A stretch of 64,000 bases of DNA from an uncultured Duncaniella sp. (GTDB taxonomy: Bacteria; Bacteroidota; Bacteroidia; Bacteroidales; Muribaculaceae): contig CAJULW010000033.1 in assembly GCA_910587515.1 (NCBI GenBank), forward strand, positions 165,146 to 229,145. Direction: 5' to 3'. Every line of letters starts with the position of its first letter. Position 1 is the first letter of the stretch. Both the position numbers and the translations under genes were made by a program. The notes beneath the pieces are model-generated. The model ran no database searches. It worked only from the letters and a program-made list of their open reading frames with translations, and was not told the DNA's origin. Shown piece by piece: positions 45,632-54,064 of the stretch.

Positions 45632-46135
45632 ATGAAAAAAATAGGTATATTCTATGGTTCCACTACCGGCACTACGAAAGAAGTGGCCTATGAAATAGCG
45701 CGTCAGCTTGATGTCAAAACGGATGATGTATATGATGTCGCAAAGACAGCGCCATCGGCTGTCGGTGCATACGATGTATTGATCATTGGTGCGAGCACAT
45801 GGAGGTCGGGCGACTTACAAGATGATATGATTGGCTTTATAGATGGCCTTCAGTCTGTTGATCTTGATGGTAAGGAGGTCGCTATATTCGGCTGTGGCGA
45901 TGATTCAATGGTGGATACGTTCTGCGATTCTGTAGGAGAGATCTATCATAGCCTTCATGATACGAAGGCTATGTTTATAGCTCCGTTTAATAACGATGGT
46001 TACGATTATAGCCATTCGGAAAGCGATGTTCATGGTATGACGGTGGGACTGTGTATCGATAATGTCAATCATGCCGATCAGACGGATAAGCGTGTAAAGG
46101 CATGGTGTGATAAAATCAAAGAGGAAATATGTTAG
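45632..46135 (+). CDS. fldA: Flavodoxin
   Basis: A 167-residue long-chain flavodoxin, an FMN electron carrier that can replace ferredoxin when iron is short. Motifs: the FMN phosphate loop YGSTTGTTKEVAYEIA, the 50s loop GASTWRSGDLQDD, and the 90s loop FGCGDDSMVDTFCDSVG. It is divergent from the PL11 gene. I could not find a clear TAnnTTTG promoter, which may mean activator control. Confidence 0.95.
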   Translation: MKKIGIFYGSTTGTTKEVAYEIARQLDVKTDDVYDVAKTAPSAVGAYDVLIIGASTWRSGDLQDDMIGFIDGLQSVDLDGKEVAIFGCGDDSMVDTFCDSVGEIYHSLHDTKAMFIAPFNNDGYDYSHSESDVHGMTVGLCIDNVNHADQTDKRVKAWCDKIKEEIC

Positions 46136-46150
46136 AAAATGTGAAATTGT

Positions 46151-46182
46151 TTTGAATTTGTCGGAAAATATTCTTAAATTTG
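46151..46182 (+). promoter_or_regulatory. Promoter of rpmH
   Basis: TTTG (46151-46154), 20 bases, TAAATTTG (46175-46182): a full match to the Bacteroidetes promoter, about 42 bases before the L34 start. Confidence 0.65.
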
Positions 46183-46224
46183 CACCTCAAAATGTGGAAT
46201 AACAAAGAATAAACATATACGGCA

Positions 46225-46380
46225 ATGAAAAGAACATTTCAACCTTCTAACAGAAAGAGAGTTAACAAGCACGGCTTCCGTGCCCGCATGTCTACCCCCG
46301 ACGGTCGCAAGGTCCTTGCACGTCGTCGTGCGAAAGGCCGTGCCCGCTTGACTGTTTCTGACTCTATCGCAAGCAAATAA
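46225..46380 (+). CDS. rpmH: 50S ribosomal protein L34
   Basis: A 51-residue very basic protein, MKRTFQPSNRKRVNKHGFRA then RMSTPDGRKVLARRRAKGRA, the complete L34 pattern. It begins with an ATG at 46225. A good promoter precedes it, and an imperfect hairpin (46420-46447, AAGCC/GGCTT) follows. In many bacteria rpmH lies near rnpA or dnaA; here it does not. Confidence 0.96.
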   Translation: MKRTFQPSNRKRVNKHGFRARMSTPDGRKVLARRRAKGRARLTVSDSIASK

Positions 46381-46419
46381 GAGTAGCGCACTTTCAATTT
46401 TACGCTAAGAAACAACTGA

Positions 46420-46447
46420 AAGCCTGGTGGAATTTTCCATCGGGCTT
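46420..46447 (+). terminator. Weak hairpin after rpmH
   Basis: AAGCC/GGCTT plus TGGAA/TTCCA pair around a short loop, without a good T-run. Placed between the converging rpmH and PagL-like genes. Confidence 0.4.
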
Positions 46448-46474
46448 GACTTATTGTAGGCAATGGATGGTATT

Positions 46475-47716
46475 TTATCTTTGGTCGTTAAAGCGGTAGC
46501 CGATTCCGATCATAAGGTTGTTGGGATTTCGAAAGCTGTTGAGCTGATATCCTATATGGAGAAAGAGACTTTGTACGATATGTACCTTCAATGCAAGAAT
46601 CTGATAGAAGTGGCGATCGTCCGGGTTGGCGAGAATGTTATAGCCGAAACCTGCGTTTATCGAAAATATAGGCATTACGAGCTCTCCGCGGGCTGAAAGA
46701 CCAGCTGATACCTGATGAAAAAACGATGGTTTGCTGAATTTGATGTCATTTCCGTAAGTCCCTTCCACCCAATATTTTTCGAGATCGGAGCTTTCGTCAT
46801 ATTGTATGTCGGCCGAAATTCCCGCGCGGAAAAAGCGGTTGAAATTATACATAGGTGCGAAGTTAAGACCAGCTATCCCGAAATGTCCCGGTAATAGTTC
46901 TGGAGAGTCGTTGATAAATATCGTCCTTTTTCTGGCCGCTCCGTAAAGGACAAGGTCATAGCTGAAATGTGGTTTGACAGGGGAGAGGTCGGGACTGTCA
47001 AAGAGAGTGGTCGATCTGGATTGACCGTTGAATGTATAAACCATGCCTACTCGTCCTCCGATAGCGTTGACTCCAGGATTTGGCCACGATGTATTGCCGT
47101 TTGACCAATGGGTCATGTCGATTCCCGCTCTCAGATTCCAATAGTTTGACAGCCGGTAGTCGAGTCGGAAACCGAGATTTATGTATGCGTTTGTTTTTGA
47201 GCCTACAATCAGATTGACTGGTGGGTTGGTTTCGTTGTATTTCTTCCATCCGAATGACGCTCCGAAATTCCATTCATATCCGAAAGTCAGATTCTTAGCG
47301 AGCCTGAATAATGAAGCTCCTTGAAACAGATATACGCTTACGGGAGTCCCGATGTGTTTGTCGTTGGAAAATGATGTGGACGATATGCCGAGTCCTTGGT
47401 ATGCGCCAGGATATAGACGGCCCTCCGGTGTTGTCTCCGAATAGCTGAACGAGTATTTGAGATGTGCGGACGCGTCTGTGTGAAGTATCGTTGCGCCATT
47501 CCCGTAATAGTGGTCGACAACATTATGTGAACTGCCGACATACGAACCGCCTGCATCAAAACCGATGTGATGTATGATCTTGTTTTTCCTTTCGCACGAA
47601 TCTGATGGCAGGGCGGATGCTTCGGATGCAAGTGTCCACGAACATAAAGCGATACAGAGTATCAGTCTTATAGATATATTTTGGAACGGATGATTGTATG
47701 TTGTGTGTTTATTCAT
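46475..47716 (-). CDS. PagL-like lipid A deacylase / acyloxyacyl hydrolase family outer-membrane protein
   Basis: A 413-residue outer-membrane beta-barrel candidate: signal peptide (about 1-36, ALPSDS after it), many alternating strands and a C-terminal aromatic/Arg end (GIGYRFNDQR). The motif THWSNGN with His203 and Ser205 matches the catalytic His-Ser of PagL, which removes the 3-O acyl chain of lipid A. It is more than twice the length of PagL, so extra strands or a second barrel half must exist. The start overlaps the stop of the upstream lipoprotein gene by eight bases. Confidence 0.82.
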   Translation of the reverse strand: MNKHTTYNHPFQNISIRLILCIALCSWTLASEASALPSDSCERKNKIIHHIGFDAGGSYVGSSHNVVDHYYGNGATILHTDASAHLKYSFSYSETTPEGRLYPGAYQGLGISSTSFSNDKHIGTPVSVYLFQGASLFRLAKNLTFGYEWNFGASFGWKKYNETNPPVNLIVGSKTNAYINLGFRLDYRLSNYWNLRAGIDMTHWSNGNTSWPNPGVNAIGGRVGMVYTFNGQSRSTTLFDSPDLSPVKPHFSYDLVLYGAARKRTIFINDSPELLPGHFGIAGLNFAPMYNFNRFFRAGISADIQYDESSDLEKYWVEGTYGNDIKFSKPSFFHQVSAGLSARGELVMPIFSINAGFGYNILANPDDRHFYQILALKVHIVQSLFLHIGYQLNSFRNPNNLMIGIGYRFNDQR

Positions 47717-48722
47717 CGAGAGATATGTTTTCCCAGTGAAAATTGTATGAGACAGGCTGAACTATTTTTATCAGAAATGGAATAGTGATGACATCGTTCT
47801 CATTACGCATGTTACGTGCGGTGAGGTTTCCCCATGCGGAGATAAATATGTCGTATCTATTCAACACGCCTCTTACCGATGATTGAGGAGGAATCTCGAC
47901 AGGGTATTCCGTATGAAAACTTTGTCCGTCAGTCAGTGCCGCGTCGAGCGGGGGAAGATTTTGGTTGCCGATTTTGAACTGCAATTTCTCACCCATGAAT
48001 TCAGGCTTCCGTGTTTCGGGATTGTATGTCGGAAGTGCTATCATTCCATTATAGCTTTCGATTTGCGGAGTGTTGATTTCCGGCAATTGTAAATGTACGG
48101 TCATGCGACATTGGTTTTCCGGACAGAATGACTGAGTCATGGTTTCGGAACCGGTGTTGTTTATCGTCATAGGAAACTCAATTTTAGAATTGAACCGATA
48201 GTCTATCTTGTTGTCGGTATAGTGTATGCCTACGATTTTAAATATTGGTATCTCTTTTTCAGATGATTCTATGACAAATTTGACATTTTCTTCTTTATAA
48301 GTATATTCCAATTTTATCATACCGTTAAAATGTCTGCCAAGAATATTTCTTTTGAACGAAATGGTAAGTTTGTTTTTCGGGTGACGTATAATGTCAAAAG
48401 CAACATTTGGATTTTCGGCTGAAGTCCGTTCGATGTGTGGCATACTGCTTGATTTGTCATAGATGATCAATGAGCCGCGATTTTGATATTCCATGAGCTT
48501 GTCGCCTGTCGGGATGTATGTCGTGCAGTCGAATTTCTGTTCATGGAAAATGATTTGAATTGACTTCAGATTGTCGGTCTGAAACATGAACGAGGCTTCC
48601 CCGGTGACAGGTATAATCAGTTCTTTGTCGGATGGGGATTCGTTATCTATAAATATATCATTGTTACATGCGATGAAAAGCAAAAATATAAAGAAAGGTA
48701 TGCCATGTATTATCTTTGTCAT
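47709..48722 (-). CDS. Putative lipoprotein coupled to the PagL-like gene
   Basis: A 337-residue protein with a short signal peptide and lipobox FIAC (Cys about residue 20). The next residues (NNDIF) are only weakly like a surface signal. The mature part appears all-beta. I do not recognise a family. The ATG at 48722 is used because the TTG farther upstream (48758) lies within an inverted repeat. Eight-base overlap with the PagL-like gene means the two proteins are made together. Confidence 0.75.
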   Translation of the reverse strand: MTKIIHGIPFFIFLLFIACNNDIFIDNESPSDKELIIPVTGEASFMFQTDNLKSIQIIFHEQKFDCTTYIPTGDKLMEYQNRGSLIIYDKSSSMPHIERTSAENPNVAFDIIRHPKNKLTISFKRNILGRHFNGMIKLEYTYKEENVKFVIESSEKEIPIFKIVGIHYTDNKIDYRFNSKIEFPMTINNTGSETMTQSFCPENQCRMTVHLQLPEINTPQIESYNGMIALPTYNPETRKPEFMGEKLQFKIGNQNLPPLDAALTDGQSFHTEYPVEIPPQSSVRGVLNRYDIFISAWGNLTARNMRNENDVITIPFLIKIVQPVSYNFHWENISLDE

Positions 48723-48739
48723 GCGCTTTGATAATGAAA

Positions 48740-48794
48740 GGATAAATAATGGGGGCAAAGTTAATTAAATAAACTTTGCCCCCATTATTTATCC
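48740..48794 (-). terminator. 23-bp perfect inverted repeat after the beta-barrel gene
   Basis: Arms 48740-48762 and 48772-48794 are exact reverse complements around a nine-base AT loop. It lies 48 bases after the barrel gene stop, so it probably ends that transcript, and it ends just 17 bases before the lipoprotein start. It also contains a minus-strand TAACTTTG, so it may double as the lipoprotein promoter. Confidence 0.65.
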
Positions 48795-48841
48795 TGGATT
48801 TTAACCAAATAAAAAACTTTGGCTAATAAGAGTTATATCGG

Positions 48842-49450
48842 TTAGAACAGATATGCCGCAGAAATTGTCCAGTAGCGGTTTTTCCCTTCGATGCCTCCCA
48901 CTCCGAGTTCGTCGTCAATGGCGCGTACGGCTTTCGTCAGTCCGAGTCCGTAGCGTGCGTTGATGTCGAGGTGGCTGAAAAGCTGCACACCGAATCCGAA
49001 GTTAACGGCCCAATCGACAGACTTGTTACGGATGGCTCCTTCGATGTTTTTGCGACTGGTAAGGAAACTTACGCTCGGGCCGACACCGAGATAGGGCACA
49101 AGGACTTTGCTGACTATCGGGAGGGAGAATTTATACTTAATGTTGAGGGGTATCTCGATGTAGTCACGATTATCTTTTGAAATACCTTCTTCAGCAAGGA
49201 ATTTAGCGTTGCGACGGACATACATTGCCGAGAGATCAGCTCCGATGCCTATGACGGGAACAGTGAATTCCGCCATTACACCGGCCGTCCATCCGGTCTG
49301 GTTGTCTGCATCGACGATGCTTTTGTTGAAGTGCATGTCATTGACGGTAAGACCGACTTTTGGGCCGAATTTGAATTGGGCGTCAGCGGTAATGGTCGAT
49401 GCGCCGATTAGCATCACGATTATCGCCAACATGGTTTTGATTGATTTCAT
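48842..49450 (-). CDS. Outer-membrane beta-barrel (porin-like) protein
   Basis: A 202-residue protein with a signal peptide (about 1-24, TADA-Q) and the Bacteroidetes outer-membrane beta-barrel pattern: FKFGPKVGLTVNDM, TGWTAGVMAEFTVP, YKFSLPIVSKVLVPYLGVGPSVSF, ending in ISAAYLF with the terminal aromatic residue needed for BAM. About eight strands are likely. Specific role unknown. Confidence 0.85.
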   Translation of the reverse strand: MKSIKTMLAIIVMLIGASTITADAQFKFGPKVGLTVNDMHFNKSIVDADNQTGWTAGVMAEFTVPVIGIGADLSAMYVRRNAKFLAEEGISKDNRDYIEIPLNIKYKFSLPIVSKVLVPYLGVGPSVSFLTSRKNIEGAIRNKSVDWAVNFGFGVQLFSHLDINARYGLGLTKAVRAIDDELGVGGIEGKNRYWTISAAYLF

Positions 49451-49477
49451 ATAAAAATGTTATTGAGGTAATGATCA

Positions 49478-49513
49478 GATAATGACAACGGGCCATGGTC
49501 CGTTGTCATTATC
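49478..49513 (-). terminator. Terminator after the biotin-enzyme gene
   Basis: GATAATGACAACGG pairs perfectly with its complement over 14 bases around a short loop, 16 bases after the stop at 49530. There is no strong U-run. Confidence 0.65.
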
Positions 49514-49529
49514 ACAGAAAAGAATATGC

Positions 49530-51428
49530 TTATGCTTCGAATTCTATTAATGGTACGTCATTGGCCACCTGATCGTCAAGGTTTACAAGTATTCGCTTCA
49601 CTGTACCGTCAATATCGGATTCGATGTCATTTTCCATTTTCATCGCTTCATATACGAGGATAGTGTCACCTTTTTTCACCGTGTCACCGGGTTTCACATT
49701 GATGGCCACTATGCGTCCACACATCGGGGCGGCTATGACCGGGCCGGTGATAGGTTCGACCGCAACAACTGTTTCTTCCTTTATTTCCACGGGGGCCTTA
49801 GTGGCTTCTTCAAGTTTGAATTCCTCGTCGCGACGACGACGCAGGAAGCCTTTGGCTACAGCCGGCAGAAGTTCGAGTAGAAGATATTCCTCATTGTTTG
49901 ATGCAAGTTTCTTGCCTCCAAATTCGGACAGTTCAGGATTCTCCGGTTTTGAATATTTGCTTACATCGTATGGTTTCTCTTCGGGGCTGCCTGTAATTTT
50001 TTCGCGGAATGCCGGATCGATAGCGACAGGTGTTTTTCCGTATTCTCCTTTTACGAGAGATATGAATTGGTTGGATTTGTTGGTGTAATCGGGCTTGCCG
50101 TTTTTGCGGTCGAGAGCGACAAGCACGGCCTGATTGCCTACGATCTGGCTTGTAGGAGTGACGAGAGGGATCAATCCTGCGTCGCGACGTACCATGGGGA
50201 TGAGGCGCATGGCATCTTCGAGTAGATCTTCGCTTTTGAGTTCGCGAAGCTGTGCGACCATATTGGAATACATGCCTCCGGGCACTTCAGCATTCTTGAC
50301 GAGTTCGTTTGGTTTCGGGAAGCCGAAGTAAGCTTCTATTTTATGACATGCGTCAAGGAGAGAGGCCTCGTCGCCTGCTTTAGCAAATTCGATCGCGCTG
50401 TCGAACAGTGCGAGGATTTCGGGAGGAAGCTGGTCATTGAGAGGATCGTATTCGCGTGGCATGTGGTCACGGTTGAGGTCGAATTGGGCGAGTGCCTTGC
50501 GGGCTTCGAACAGTTCTTTGCGGATACGTCCGACCGCTTCCATATTGACTTCGATCTCTACGCCCATGCGAAGGCAGAATACATAGATCAGTTCTATGGC
50601 TGGAGCGGCGGAGCCTCCTCCGAACCACCATATATTGGTGTCGAGGATGTCAACTCCGTTTATAATGGCCATGAGCGACGATGCGAGACCATAGCCTGGA
50701 GTGCAGTGGGTGTGGAAATCAACAGGTACTTTGACTTCGCGTTTAAGTGCCGAGATAATCGAGGCCGCACGCATTGGATTGACAAGGCCTGCCATATCCT
50801 TAAGTGTTATTATCTTTGCTCCGAGGCTTTCCATCTGACGTGCTTTGTTTACAAAGTATTCGTCTGTGAAAATGGGGTCGGGAGCAGAACCACCGGAGAA
50901 TATGGATTTCAATTTTCCGAAAATACCGTTGCTTTCTTTTTCCGCTTCCTGCGGTTTTGGATCAACTGTGTAGCAAACGGCTCCGTCTGCTATACCTCCA
51001 AGGCGATTGATAAGTCTGATGGACTCTTTGACATTGTCGATGTCGTTGAGAGCGTCGAATATGCGCATGACATTCAGACCGTTTGCAATCGCTTCCTTAT
51101 AGAATCCTTCGAGTACTGAATCGGGATAAGGCACATAGCCGAAAAGATTCCGTCCGCGTGATAACGCGGATAGCAATGACTTCGGATGTTCGCTTTTCGA
51201 ATCCATGGCGTTGGAGAATGAGCGTAGGCGATCCCATGGAGATTCATCGAGATAGCGCATAACAGAGTCAGGAACGGCTCCTCCCCATACTTCCATTATA
51301 TGGAATCGGGCATCCTCGTATAATGGCAGGAGTCTGTTGATTGTCTCCTGGTTCATTCGTGTTGCGAACAGCGACTGCTGGCCGTCGCGCAGTGTAAGGT
51401 CGCGGATTTTAAGCTTAGGTCTTGTCAT
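49530..51428 (-). CDS. Pyruvate carboxylase subunit B / oxaloacetate decarboxylase alpha-type protein
   Basis: A 632-residue biotin enzyme. Order: HMGL-like carboxyltransferase barrel (about 1-280) with LRDGQQSLFATRM, EVWGGAVPD and metal-binding VDFHTHCTPGYG; the conserved post-barrel domain; an Ala/Glu-rich linker; and a C-terminal biotinyl domain with EAMKMEN, biotin on Lys597. It moves CO2 between biotin and pyruvate/oxaloacetate. No biotin carboxylase (pycA) or Na+-pump subunits (oadB/G) are adjacent, so whether it works as a carboxylase or decarboxylase is not settled. The usual RDAHQS is RDGQQS here. Confidence 0.9.
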   Translation of the reverse strand: MTRPKLKIRDLTLRDGQQSLFATRMNQETINRLLPLYEDARFHIMEVWGGAVPDSVMRYLDESPWDRLRSFSNAMDSKSEHPKSLLSALSRGRNLFGYVPYPDSVLEGFYKEAIANGLNVMRIFDALNDIDNVKESIRLINRLGGIADGAVCYTVDPKPQEAEKESNGIFGKLKSIFSGGSAPDPIFTDEYFVNKARQMESLGAKIITLKDMAGLVNPMRAASIISALKREVKVPVDFHTHCTPGYGLASSLMAIINGVDILDTNIWWFGGGSAAPAIELIYVFCLRMGVEIEVNMEAVGRIRKELFEARKALAQFDLNRDHMPREYDPLNDQLPPEILALFDSAIEFAKAGDEASLLDACHKIEAYFGFPKPNELVKNAEVPGGMYSNMVAQLRELKSEDLLEDAMRLIPMVRRDAGLIPLVTPTSQIVGNQAVLVALDRKNGKPDYTNKSNQFISLVKGEYGKTPVAIDPAFREKITGSPEEKPYDVSKYSKPENPELSEFGGKKLASNNEEYLLLELLPAVAKGFLRRRRDEEFKLEEATKAPVEIKEETVVAVEPITGPVIAAPMCGRIVAINVKPGDTVKKGDTILVYEAMKMENDIESDIDGTVKRILVNLDDQVANDVPLIEFEA

Positions 51429-51537
51429 GGCTGTTTAAAATAATTAAACATAGAAGTTTTGATCACTTCAAATATTGTGTATGTTTTGATGGAATAACGA
51501 TCGTTGGTTATTATGCCATACGCTTCCGATCAAGAGG

Positions 51538-51545
51538 CAAAATTA
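51538..51545 (-). promoter_or_regulatory. -7 element of the biotin-enzyme gene
   Basis: Minus strand TAATTTTG, consensus match; implies a leader of about 100 bases. Confidence 0.45.
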
Positions 51546-51638
51546 TGATAATTTATTTAATTAAAGAAAAAAATCATTAATTTTTTATATGGATTCATAC
51601 GTCATTTGGATGTAAATGGGGGCTGCCGGCATCGGATT

Positions 51639-52277
51639 TCAGAGGTATGGATTGATTTGCTTCTCTTGTCCTATGGTGGTTTCTCCACCGTGGCCAGGAA
51701 GGACGACGGTCGAGTCTGGGAGTGAGAGAAGTTTTTCACGGATAGAGTGTATGAGTGTGGCGTGGTTGCCTTTGGGGAGGTCCGTACGTCCGATAGAGCC
51801 GGCGAAAAGTGCGTCACCGGTTATAACGAAGCCTGATCCAGGACAGTAAAGAGCTATGCTCCCAGGAGAGTGTCCTGGTACTGAAATTACGTTGATAGTC
51901 TCGTCGCCTATGGATATCGTGTCTCCGTCATGAAGCTCGATGTCTATTTTAGATGGTGAAAGAGGAATACGGAGACCGAAACGTGTGGCTTGATCCGGAA
52001 GCGTGTTTGCGAGAAATCCGTCATCGGGGTGGGCCTTGACGTCAAGATGGTATCTGCTTTTGACGTAGGCGTTGCCGAATATATGATCAAGATGGCTGTG
52101 TGTGTTTATCAGTTGTGTCAGTTTAAGTCCGTTGCTTTTGATGAAATTGTCAATGGCTTCGGTCTCGCGGCTGTCGGTCATTCCGGGGTCGATGATTGCT
52201 GCTTCATGTGTTGCGGGATCCCAAAGAATGTATGTGTTGACTCCGAACATGTTAAATATAAATCGGCTTATTTTCAT
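51639..52277 (-). CDS. Metallo-beta-lactamase fold hydrolase (glyoxalase II-like)
   Basis: A 212-residue protein with the binuclear metal motif THSHLDH (His60, His62, Asp64, His65), then VPGHSPGSIALYCPG, TGDALFAGSIGRTDL and LPGHGGETTIGQEKQ, the usual short glyoxalase-II-like pattern. It probably cleaves a thioester or similar ester; the true substrate is unknown. It lies 57 bases after rsmG on the same strand. Confidence 0.9.
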   Translation of the reverse strand: MKISRFIFNMFGVNTYILWDPATHEAAIIDPGMTDSRETEAIDNFIKSNGLKLTQLINTHSHLDHIFGNAYVKSRYHLDVKAHPDDGFLANTLPDQATRFGLRIPLSPSKIDIELHDGDTISIGDETINVISVPGHSPGSIALYCPGSGFVITGDALFAGSIGRTDLPKGNHATLIHSIREKLLSLPDSTVVLPGHGGETTIGQEKQINPYL

Positions 52278-52334
52278 AGTCGGTCTGTTGATCTGTTGAA
52301 AACAAAGGAGATATGTTTTTCTATTGACGCTCTT

Positions 52335-52955
52335 TTAAAATTCTACGTATATCAGTTCTTTCGTCTTGAAATATTCTTCGTTGAACCAGTCAGAGAGAGG
52401 CACGTTGATCAACGGACGCTTGACTCTGCCGAGTTCGGCTGAAAGCTCGCCGCCTTTAAGACAGATGAGCCCGTTGGGGATGCGGTTGCGTTTGACCGAA
52501 GATATGTTGCGTCCGACGAGACGGACGAGCTCGTCGAGTTGCATTACGGCGCGCGAGACAACGAAGTCTGCCTTATTTTTACATTCCCCTATGTCGCCAT
52601 GTTGGAATGTAACGTTGTCAAGTCCTATTTCTTCAGCGATCGAGGAGGCGACTTTTATTTTTTTGCCTATGCGGTCGATCAGGTGGAACTTGCATTCAGG
52701 CCATAAGATGGCAAGCGGTATGCCGGGAAATCCTCCGCCTGTACCAAGGTCGATGAACGATGAGCCATCTGCCGGAGTGAAAAATTTGGCGATGGCCAAA
52801 GAATGTAATATGTGGTGCGCATAGAGGTTTTCGATGTCTTTACGCGAAATTACGTTTATTTTTTCGTTCCATTCTGGGTAAAGCTTCCCCAAGGTTTCGA
52901 AACGTTCTATTTGGAGTTGGGAGAGAGAGGGGAAATATTTAAGGATTTCATCCAT
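52335..52955 (-). CDS. rsmG: 16S rRNA (guanine(527)-N7)-methyltransferase RsmG
   Basis: RsmG methylates G527 of 16S rRNA; its loss gives low-level streptomycin resistance in other bacteria. The 206-residue product has the SAM-binding motif FIDLGTGGGFPGIPLAI, the following HLIDRIGKKIKVA and the start LQIERFETLGKLYPEWNEKINVISR typical of the family. It is divergent from the CvfB-like gene; the hydrolase gene follows. Confidence 0.95.
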   Translation of the reverse strand: MDEILKYFPSLSQLQIERFETLGKLYPEWNEKINVISRKDIENLYAHHILHSLAIAKFFTPADGSSFIDLGTGGGFPGIPLAILWPECKFHLIDRIGKKIKVASSIAEEIGLDNVTFQHGDIGECKNKADFVVSRAVMQLDELVRLVGRNISSVKRNRIPNGLICLKGGELSAELGRVKRPLINVPLSDWFNEEYFKTKELIYVEF

Positions 52956-53043
52956 GCTGTTTAGAGTGATATGAATTAATAACGTAAACTTTGCCGGATG
53001 GTTTGATCCGGTCGAATCGCGGTGTAAAAGACCGCACGTTTTG

Positions 53044-53051
53044 CAAAATTA
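53044..53051 (-). promoter_or_regulatory. -7 element of the rsmG promoter
   Basis: Minus strand TAATTTTG, consensus match; half of a divergent pair with 53075. Confidence 0.5.
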
Positions 53052-53074
53052 TAGGTAATCTGTGAATTTTTATG

Positions 53075-53082
53075 TAAATTTG
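53075..53082 (+). promoter_or_regulatory. -7 element of the CvfB-like gene
   Basis: TAAATTTG, consensus match, about 20 bases before the ATG at 53102, giving a very short leader. Confidence 0.5.
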
Positions 53083-53101
53083 CTGAAAATTAAGATTGAA
53101 A

Positions 53102-53938
53102 ATGATGAAATTTGGAAAATATAATTCGATGAAAGTCGCCCGCAATGTAGATTTCGGTGCGTATCTTGAATCGGATGACGGACAAGAGGTCTTGTTGCCT
53201 GCCCGTTATATTCGGTCTCCGCTTCAACCCGGAGACGAAATCGAGGTTTTTGTCTACCGTGATTCGGAGGACAGGCCTGTCGCTACGACCGAGCGTCCGT
53301 TTGCTGAAGTCGGTGAATTCGCGTTCCTGCAGGTTTCGGATGTCAATCCGATAGGGGCTTTTCTCGATTGGGGGATTCCTAAGGATATCCTTGTCCCTTA
53401 CAGAGAGCAGACCGTGAAGCTTTCTCGCGGGATGGTTGTGCTTGTCTACGTTTATCTTGACGATGTGACAAAGCGGATCGTGGCGTCGGCAAAGATTGAC
53501 AAGTTTCTTGGTAATTGTTATCCGTCTTACGGGCTTGGCGATAAGGTGACGGCTTTGATTTATAAGCGCACGGAACTTGGATATAAGGCCATTGTCGACA
53601 ACCTTTTCCATGGTATGATCTATGAAAACGAACTCTATGCTCCGCTTGAGATAGGTCAGCCCATATCCGCGTATGTGAAGCAGGTTCGGGATGACGGAAA
53701 GATAGATCTCGTGCTCAGCGGGAGCAATGATGGCCGTATAGGAGCCTTGATGGCGAAAATTACAAAAAGGCTTACCGAAGAACCCGATGGGTTTCTTCCG
53801 TTGTCTGACTCGTCGTCTCCAGAGACGATAAGAGAAGTCTTTCAGTGTTCTAAAAAAGATTTCAAAAAGGCGATAGGGCATCTGTATCGCGACAGAAAAA
53901 TAGTGATAAGCGACGGTGGATTAAAGTTGAATAAATAG
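53102..53938 (+). CDS. CvfB-like S1 RNA-binding protein
   Basis: A 278-residue protein with three consecutive S1-type OB folds and a C-terminal winged helix, the CvfB plan. Visible: GAYLESDDGQEVLLPARYI (first S1), GAFLDWGIPKDILVPYREQ (second), YKAIVDNLFHGMIYENELY (third), then SPETIREVFQCSKKDFKKAIGHLYRDRKI (winged helix). Members bind RNA and influence virulence gene expression in Gram-positives; here the role is unknown. ATG 53102 or 53105 is preferred to the TTG at 53096. Confidence 0.9.
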   Translation: MMKFGKYNSMKVARNVDFGAYLESDDGQEVLLPARYIRSPLQPGDEIEVFVYRDSEDRPVATTERPFAEVGEFAFLQVSDVNPIGAFLDWGIPKDILVPYREQTVKLSRGMVVLVYVYLDDVTKRIVASAKIDKFLGNCYPSYGLGDKVTALIYKRTELGYKAIVDNLFHGMIYENELYAPLEIGQPISAYVKQVRDDGKIDLVLSGSNDGRIGALMAKITKRLTEEPDGFLPLSDSSSPETIREVFQCSKKDFKKAIGHLYRDRKIVISDGGLKLNK

Positions 53939-53973
53939 TTTTGTCATGGTTGCGTTATAGTCTTGTAGAAGAT

Positions 53974-54041
53974 AAAAACAACCGTCGCGTCAAAACCGAA
54001 TGCCTTATATTCATTTTGGTTTTGACGCGACGGTTGTTTTT
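53974..54041. terminator. Bidirectional terminator between the CvfB-like and ABC-F genes
   Basis: A 24-bp perfect stem (53974-53997 with 54018-54041), A-run at the left and T-run at the right, so it serves both converging genes. Its core GTCGCGTCAAAACCG also occurs in the mreB-mreC element. Confidence 0.85.
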
Positions 54042-54064
54042 TGTATGCGTGATAAATGCTATTT

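Noticed and set aside
46463..46696. 77-codon plus-strand frame after rpmH
   Set aside because: Opposite the 3' end of the PagL-like gene, whose strand pattern continues through this part to its C-terminus.
50343..51119. 258-codon plus-strand frame
   Set aside because: Antisense of the biotin-enzyme gene; Phe/Val/Cys/Tyr-rich composition typical of a shadow frame, and no promoter.
53090..53881. 263-codon open frame on the minus strand opposite the CvfB-like gene
   Set aside because: It is the antisense of a clear S1-domain protein, is rich in Arg/His/Lys without domain logic, and would place its end in the rsmG/cvfB promoter region.
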